From VRUE01 sp963707965 (GTDB taxonomy: Bacteria > Actinomycetota > Thermoleophilia > Solirubrobacterales > 70-9): a DNA stretch of 64,000 bases. A program made the position numbers and the translations under genes. This document shows positions 59,989 to 64,000 of this stretch, one piece after another (position 1 is the stretch's first letter; each line of letters begins with the position of its first letter). Below the pieces are notes generated by a model. That model did no database searches and had not been told where the DNA came from. It saw nothing but the letters and a program-made list of their open reading frames with translations. Location: assembly GCA_963707965.1 (NCBI GenBank), contig CAVPRR010000006.1:310001-374000 (forward strand). Reading direction: 5' to 3'.

Positions 59989-60852
59989 ATGACGGCAATC
60001 CGAGGCGTGATCACGGCGATGGTGACGCCCTTCGACGAGAGCGGTGGGGTGGACGAGGCTGCCGCCCGGCGGCTTGCCGCCCACCTGGTGGAGCACGGCT
60101 CCCACGGGGTGGTCGTCGCGGGCACCACGGGCGAGTGCCCGACCCTCACCGACGAGGAGCAGATATCGCTCCTGCGCGCCATCGTCGAGGAGATCGGCGG
60201 GAGGGCAACGGTCGTCTGCGGCACCGGCACGAACGACACCCGCCATTCCCGCCAGCTGACGAGGGCCGCAGCGGAGGCCGGGGCGGACGCCGCGCTGGTC
60301 GTCGCGCCCTACTACAACAAGCCCAACCGGGCCGGCCTGCGCGCGCACTTCGAGGCGGTGGCCGAAGCCGCTCCGGACCTGCCGCTGATCCTCTACAACA
60401 TCCCCTCCCGGGTCGTCATCAACATGCCCCCCGACTTCCTCAGCGAGCTGTCCTCGATCGAGAGCGTGGTTGCGGTGAAGCAGGCCAACAACGACGAGCT
60501 CGGGCCGGTCGAGGGACTGGCCGTTCTCGCCGGCAACGACGACGCATTCCTTCCAACGCTCGAGTTCGGCGGCGCCGGGGGCATCCTGGTCGCGTCCCAT
60601 CTCGCCGGCGAGCGCATGCGGGAGATGTGGGAGGCGGCGCAGGGTGGGAACCTGGAGCGGGCCCGGGAGATCGATGCCGGCCTGCAACCCCTGTACGAGG
60701 CGCTGGCCGTGACGACCAACCCGATCCCGATCAAGGCCGCGCTGGAGCTCAGGGGGCTGATCGCCTCCGGGCGGCTGCGGTTGCCGCTGGTTCCCGCCGA
60801 CCGTGAGCAGCGCGAGACCGTGAGCAGCGCCCTGGAAAGCGTCGGGCTCTAG
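59989..60852 (+). CDS. dapA: 4-hydroxy-tetrahydrodipicolinate synthase
   Basis: 287 aa. It condenses pyruvate with aspartate semialdehyde. VTPFDESGGVD, the GTTGECPTL loop, Tyr in LPLILYNIPSR, Schiff-base K164 in VVAVKQANND, and GNDDAFLPTLEFGGAGGILV. 36 nt after dapB and 2 nt before rnj, the common dapA-rnj order. Confidence 0.96.
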   Translation: MTAIRGVITAMVTPFDESGGVDEAAARRLAAHLVEHGSHGVVVAGTTGECPTLTDEEQISLLRAIVEEIGGRATVVCGTGTNDTRHSRQLTRAAAEAGADAALVVAPYYNKPNRAGLRAHFEAVAEAAPDLPLILYNIPSRVVINMPPDFLSELSSIESVVAVKQANNDELGPVEGLAVLAGNDDAFLPTLEFGGAGGILVASHLAGERMREMWEAAQGGNLERAREIDAGLQPLYEALAVTTNPIPIKAALELRGLIASGRLRLPLVPADREQRETVSSALESVGL

Positions 60853-60854
60853 CG

Positions 60855-62516
60855 ATGAGCGAGACGCTGCGAGTGCTCCCGCTCGGCGGGTTGGGGGAGA
60901 TCGGCAAGAACATGACCGTGGTCGAGTACGGCGGCCGGATCGTCGTGGTGGACACCGGCCTGATGTTCCCGACCGCCGAGATGCTCGGGATCGACCTGGT
61001 CCTTCCCGACTTCTCCTACCTTCGCGATCGAGCCGAGGACATCGAGGCGATCGTCCTCACCCACGGCCACGAGGACCACGTCGGCGCGCTTCCCTACGTG
61101 CTGCGCGAGATCGGCATGCCGCCGGTGATCTACGGCGGCCTGCTGACGATCGGCATGGTCCGCTCCAAGCTCGACGAGCACAAGATGAAGGAGGCGCCGC
61201 TGGAGGAGCTGCCCGCGGGGGAGAGGGTGCAGCTCGGCCCGTTCGAGCTGGAGCTGGTCCACCTCTCGCACTCGATCCCGGATGCCCGCGGCGTAATTCT
61301 CAAGACCGAGCTGGGCTCGATGCTGATGACCGGCGACTACAAATTCGACCAGACGCCGGTCGACGGACGGCCCGCCGACATCTCCCGCCTCGCGGAACTC
61401 GGGCGAGACGGCCTGCTGCTGCTGTGCGGCGACTCGACCAACGCCGACCGGCCCGGGATCGCGCCGTCGGAGTCGAGCGTGGGCCCGGCCCTGCTGGAGA
61501 CGTTCTCGCGCTGCGAGGGCCGCATCATCGTCACCTCCTTCGCCTCCAACATCCACCGGGTCCAGCAGGTGATCGACGCCGCGGTGAAGCTGGACCGCCG
61601 CGTCGCCCTGGTCGGCCGCTCGATGCGCAAGAACTTCAACATCGCCTCCAACCTGGGCATCGCCGAAGCGCCCTCGGGCCTCTTCATCCAGCCGCGCGAG
61701 ATCGAGAACTTCCCGGACGAGAAGGTGGTCGTGATCTCGACCGGCAGCCAGGGCGAGCCGCTCTCGGCACTGCGGCGGATGGCCAACAACGACCATCGCG
61801 ACGTCGAGCTGCACTCCGGCGACACCGTCGTCTTCTCGGCCACACCGGTGCCCGGCAACGAGCGGGCGGTGAACGAAACCATCGACCGCATCTTCGAGAT
61901 CGGCGCAACGGTCGTGACCGCGAAGGACGCGCCGATCCACGCCTCCGGCCACGGCTGGCAGGAGGAGCTGAAGCTGATGCTCAACCTGACCAAGCCGCGC
62001 TACGTCTTCCCGGTGCACGGTGATTTCCAGCGGCTGCGCCTGCACGCCGAACTCGCCCACTCGGTCGGGATCGATCCCGAGAACGTCTTCCAGGGCCGCA
62101 ACGGCCTGCCCCTGGAGGTGGACGCTCAGGGGGCGCGCTTCGGCGAGGACGTCCACGCCGGCGTGGTCTTCGTCGACGGCGTCAACGTCGGCGAGCCCGA
62201 CGACGTCGCCCTGCGGGATCGTCGCGAGATCTCGGCGGACGGCATCTTCATCGTCGTCGCGACGATCTCCTCCGACGACGGCACGGTCGTGGCTGAGCCG
62301 GAGGTGATCCTCCGCGGCGTCGCCTTCCTGGAGGACGCCGACGCCCTGGTCGAAGAGCTGAAGGATGTGGTCGAGGACTCGCTGGAGGATGCCGCGGAGG
62401 CCGGCACGCGAGAGGTCCACCTGGTCCAGGAAGACCTCCACGACGCGATCGCCAAGCTCGTGTACGAGCGGCTGCGCCGCCGGCCGATGATCCTGCCGGT
62501 CGTCGTCGAGGTGTAG
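60855..62516 (+). CDS. rnj: Ribonuclease J
   Basis: 553 aa. MBL/beta-CASP ribonuclease: LPLGGLGEIGKNMTVVEYGG, HGHEDHVGALPYVL at 70-83, LTGDYKFDQ-like MTGDYKFDQ, CGDSTNADRPG, beta-CASP with FASNIHRVQQVIDAA and STGSQGEPLSALRRMANNDH, and SGHGWQEELKLML. C-terminal domain present. 5'-3' exonuclease and endonuclease for mRNA/rRNA. Its stop codon overlaps a 112-bp inverted repeat. Confidence 0.97.
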   Translation: MSETLRVLPLGGLGEIGKNMTVVEYGGRIVVVDTGLMFPTAEMLGIDLVLPDFSYLRDRAEDIEAIVLTHGHEDHVGALPYVLREIGMPPVIYGGLLTIGMVRSKLDEHKMKEAPLEELPAGERVQLGPFELELVHLSHSIPDARGVILKTELGSMLMTGDYKFDQTPVDGRPADISRLAELGRDGLLLLCGDSTNADRPGIAPSESSVGPALLETFSRCEGRIIVTSFASNIHRVQQVIDAAVKLDRRVALVGRSMRKNFNIASNLGIAEAPSGLFIQPREIENFPDEKVVVISTGSQGEPLSALRRMANNDHRDVELHSGDTVVFSATPVPGNERAVNETIDRIFEIGATVVTAKDAPIHASGHGWQEELKLMLNLTKPRYVFPVHGDFQRLRLHAELAHSVGIDPENVFQGRNGLPLEVDAQGARFGEDVHAGVVFVDGVNVGEPDDVALRDRREISADGIFIVVATISSDDGTVVAEPEVILRGVAFLEDADALVEELKDVVEDSLEDAAEAGTREVHLVQEDLHDAIAKLVYERLRRRPMILPVVVEV

Positions 62517-62627
62517 AGCCCATCCCGGTAGGGGTTCCACTTAACTTTTTCGAGTCGCCTCTGTGGCTATCGACAATGGGCAGCCGCGAAAAAGTACAAG
62601 ACGTTCCACCCCTACCGGGATGGGCTC
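62516..62627. repeat. 112-bp inverted-repeat element at the rnj stop codon
   Basis: GAGCCCATCCCGGTAGGGGT (62516-62535) is perfectly inverted at the right end (62608-62627). Inside, ACTTTTTCG and CGAAAAAGT form a second pair. The last base of the rnj TAG is the first base of the element. No perfect target duplication is seen. It is a MITE-like element or an elaborate terminator. Confidence 0.9.
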
Positions 62628-62644
62628 TTAGCTCGGAGGGGAAA

Positions 62645-62688
62645 GCGGACCCGCCGGGTTGCGTTGGGGAGAAACCCAGCGGGCCCGC
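62645..62688. terminator. Hairpin between rnj and the histidine kinase
   Basis: GCGGACCCGCCGGGTT pairs with AACCCAGCGGGCCCGC around a short loop, with two mismatches. It lies 35 bp beyond the stop of the kinase gene (minus) and probably terminates it. Confidence 0.6.
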
Positions 62689-62722
62689 GTGTCTCGTCCA
62701 GGCTGCAACCTAGAGCCGGCCG

Positions 62723-64000
62723 CTAAAGCCGGTCTAAAGCACGGGTGGCTCCCCGCCCGATGCCGCGCAGGGGAAGCCGGATGCGGAACAGGGCGCCGCC
62801 GCGCTCGGATTCGGTCACCGCAGCCGAGCCACCGTGCGAGAGGGCGACCGCCCGCACGATTGAGAGGCCGAGGCCACTGCCACCGCCCACCGCGGTGTCG
62901 GCCGGGCCATCGCCTCGAACGAAGCGGTCGAACACCTGCGTGCGCAGGGCGGGGGGGATGCCCGGCCCGTCATCGGCGACTTCGACGATCGCGCTGCCGT
63001 CCTCCGCCCGCAGGCGCAGCTCGATTGTCGCGCCGGGCGGCGTGTGGCGAACCGCGTTGTCGAGCAGGTTGAGCACCAGCCGGTGCAGCTCGTCGGGGTT
63101 GCCGTCGATCCGCAGCGGCCGGTCGTTCTCGATGCGCAGCTCGCGATCGCCGATGGTTGGGGCGACCTCGACGGCGGCATTGCCAGCCACCTCGGCGAGG
63201 TCGCAGCCGGTGCGGGCGCCGATCCGGCCAGCATCGGCTCGAGCCAGGAGGAGCAGATCGGCGACCAGCCGGCTCATCCGGTTCGAGGAGCGAAGCGCCG
63301 AATCGATCATCGCCTGCTCCTCGCCCCGTGTCGAATCGTTGAGCGAAGCCTGGAGCAGCTCGAGGTTGGCGAGGATGCTGGTCAGGGGAGTGCGAAGCTC
63401 GTGGGAGGCGTCGGCGACGAACTCGCGTTGCTTCTTCATCGCGGCTTCGCGCTCGGCGCGGGCGGCATCGAGGGAGCGCAGCATCTTCTCGAGCGTGCTG
63501 GCCAGCTCGCCAACCTCGTCGTCGGTGTTCGGCTCGGGCATGTGCCGGGAGGGATCGCCGGTGTCGGCGATCTGGCGCGCCGTGGCGGTGAGCGAGGAAA
63601 TGGGTCGCATCGCGCGGCCGGCAATGGTCGCGCCGGCCAGGATGGCGAGGAGGGTGCCGCCGAGCACCCCGATGGCGATCAAGAGCCAGAGGCGGCCAAT
63701 CGTCGAATCGATGTGGGCCACGCTGCGCCCGTACTGGACATACCCGGTCAGGCTGCCGGCTGCGTCGGCGATCGGCGCGGTGGCGACCCTCATGCCGTCG
63801 GCCCCGGTGACGCTCTCAAGCGGCGGGCCGAGATCGGCGGCGTTGGTGCTCTGCTTGAGCAGGGTGCCGGTGGAACTGAAGACGCGCACCGTCGCATCGT
63901 TGGGCAGCGCCACGTCATCGACGCCGGGACCTTCGAGCAGGTAGGAGCCGGCCGAGGTGTTGAGGATCTGGAGTTCCGCCGCCAGGGACTGCGCCGCCGC
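62723..64000 (-). CDS. Sensor histidine kinase (5' end outside window)
   Basis: At least 425 aa. The extracytoplasmic sensor part lies near the window end, then one membrane helix (LWLLIAIGVLGGTLLAILAG), a HAMP domain (AGRAMRPISSLTATARQIAD), the HisKA box FVADASHELRTPLTS, and HATPase with N-box LVLNLLDNAVRHTPPG, G1 VADDGPGIP and G2 GGGSGLGLSIV. It autophosphorylates and passes phosphate to a response regulator. The frame is open to base 64000, so the N-terminus and the regulator are outside. Confidence 0.95.
   Translation of the reverse strand, partial: AAAQSLAAELQILNTSAGSYLLEGPGVDDVALPNDATVRVFSSTGTLLKQSTNAADLGPPLESVTGADGMRVATAPIADAAGSLTGYVQYGRSVAHIDSTIGRLWLLIAIGVLGGTLLAILAGATIAGRAMRPISSLTATARQIADTGDPSRHMPEPNTDDEVGELASTLEKMLRSLDAARAEREAAMKKQREFVADASHELRTPLTSILANLELLQASLNDSTRGEEQAMIDSALRSSNRMSRLVADLLLLARADAGRIGARTGCDLAEVAGNAAVEVAPTIGDRELRIENDRPLRIDGNPDELHRLVLNLLDNAVRHTPPGATIELRLRAEDGSAIVEVADDGPGIPPALRTQVFDRFVRGDGPADTAVGGGSGLGLSIVRAVALSHGGSAAVTESERGGALFRIRLPLRGIGRGATRALDRL

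Noticed and set aside
62516..62627. Complete insertion sequence
   Set aside because: Inverted ends are present but the interior is only 72 bp and codes for nothing, and no matching target duplication is seen. At most it is a MITE-like remnant.

Overview
The window is a contiguous, high-GC chromosomal segment from an actinobacterium, most likely class Thermoleophilia (Solirubrobacterales or a relative). The reasons are: mihF (actinobacterial integration host factor) next to gmk-rpoZ-coaBC; many GTG/TTG starts and apparently leaderless genes with a TAnnnT box 6-9 nt before the start; a secreted protein with the repeating SVTGxKVKDGSLTGxDL pattern common in that class; a SAM-I riboswitch in front of a threonine-synthase-like gene; and RNase J. 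This placement is inference from gene content, not from a phylogeny.

Positions 1-23,700 are accessory DNA. They hold a cut-off glycosyltransferase, three paralogous coiled-coil/membrane-tail genes (242-511, 8948-9301, 10722-11090) that share an upstream block, remnants of the same tyrosine recombinase on opposite strands, a VapBC pair, a second toxin-antitoxin pair, two Fic proteins (one fused to an AbiEi-like N-terminus), a NERD protein, a possible exopolysaccharide synthase beside a GGDEF-EAL protein, and scattered broken genes (DUF2510, cupin, DUF6036, perhaps DUF4258). Ordinary metabolic genes are interspersed: a glycerophosphodiesterase, a methyltransferase, peroxiredoxin, DUF2252, a VOC protein, a GNAT enzyme and a lipid kinase.

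Positions 23,700-35,900 hold a minus-strand group (MBL hydrolase, phosphomannomutase, HIT protein, CorA). Then comes a plus-strand operon controlled by a SAM riboswitch with an intrinsic terminator: threonine-synthase-like enzyme, MoaD/ThiS-like carrier, a glucose-1-phosphate cytidylyltransferase-like enzyme, a CDP-glucose dehydratase-like enzyme and a SRAP protein. After it are tRNA-Arg(CCG), a frameshifted PD-(D/E)XK endonuclease pseudogene, RNase Z and an alpha/beta hydrolase.

Positions 35,900-48,300 are the pyrimidine operon pyrR-pyrB-pyrC-carA-carB-pyrK-pyrD, led by a PyrR-binding RNA hairpin, followed by mihF, gmk, rpoZ and coaBC. pyrK is interrupted and frameshifted by tandem and palindromic repeats. 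Its C-terminal part is fused in frame to pyrD through a 119-bp inverted-repeat element. No pyrF is present between pyrD and mihF.

Positions 48,300-62,516 look like one long tightly packed transcription unit for translation, RNA metabolism and lysine synthesis: rimP (short), nusA, infB, rbfA, nrnA, truB, ribF, rpsO, pnp, an M16 peptidase, dapB, dapA, rnj. An intrinsic terminator sits directly before rimP. A 112-bp inverted repeat overlaps the rnj stop, and the window ends inside a sensor histidine kinase on the minus strand.

A recurring feature is short tandem repeats (18-30 bp, 2-4 copies) and long perfect inverted repeats, placed between genes and in places inside them. The observations most worth follow-up are the SAM-riboswitch/threonine-synthase/MoaD operon, the repeat invasion of pyrK-pyrD, and the three-copy coiled-coil cassette.
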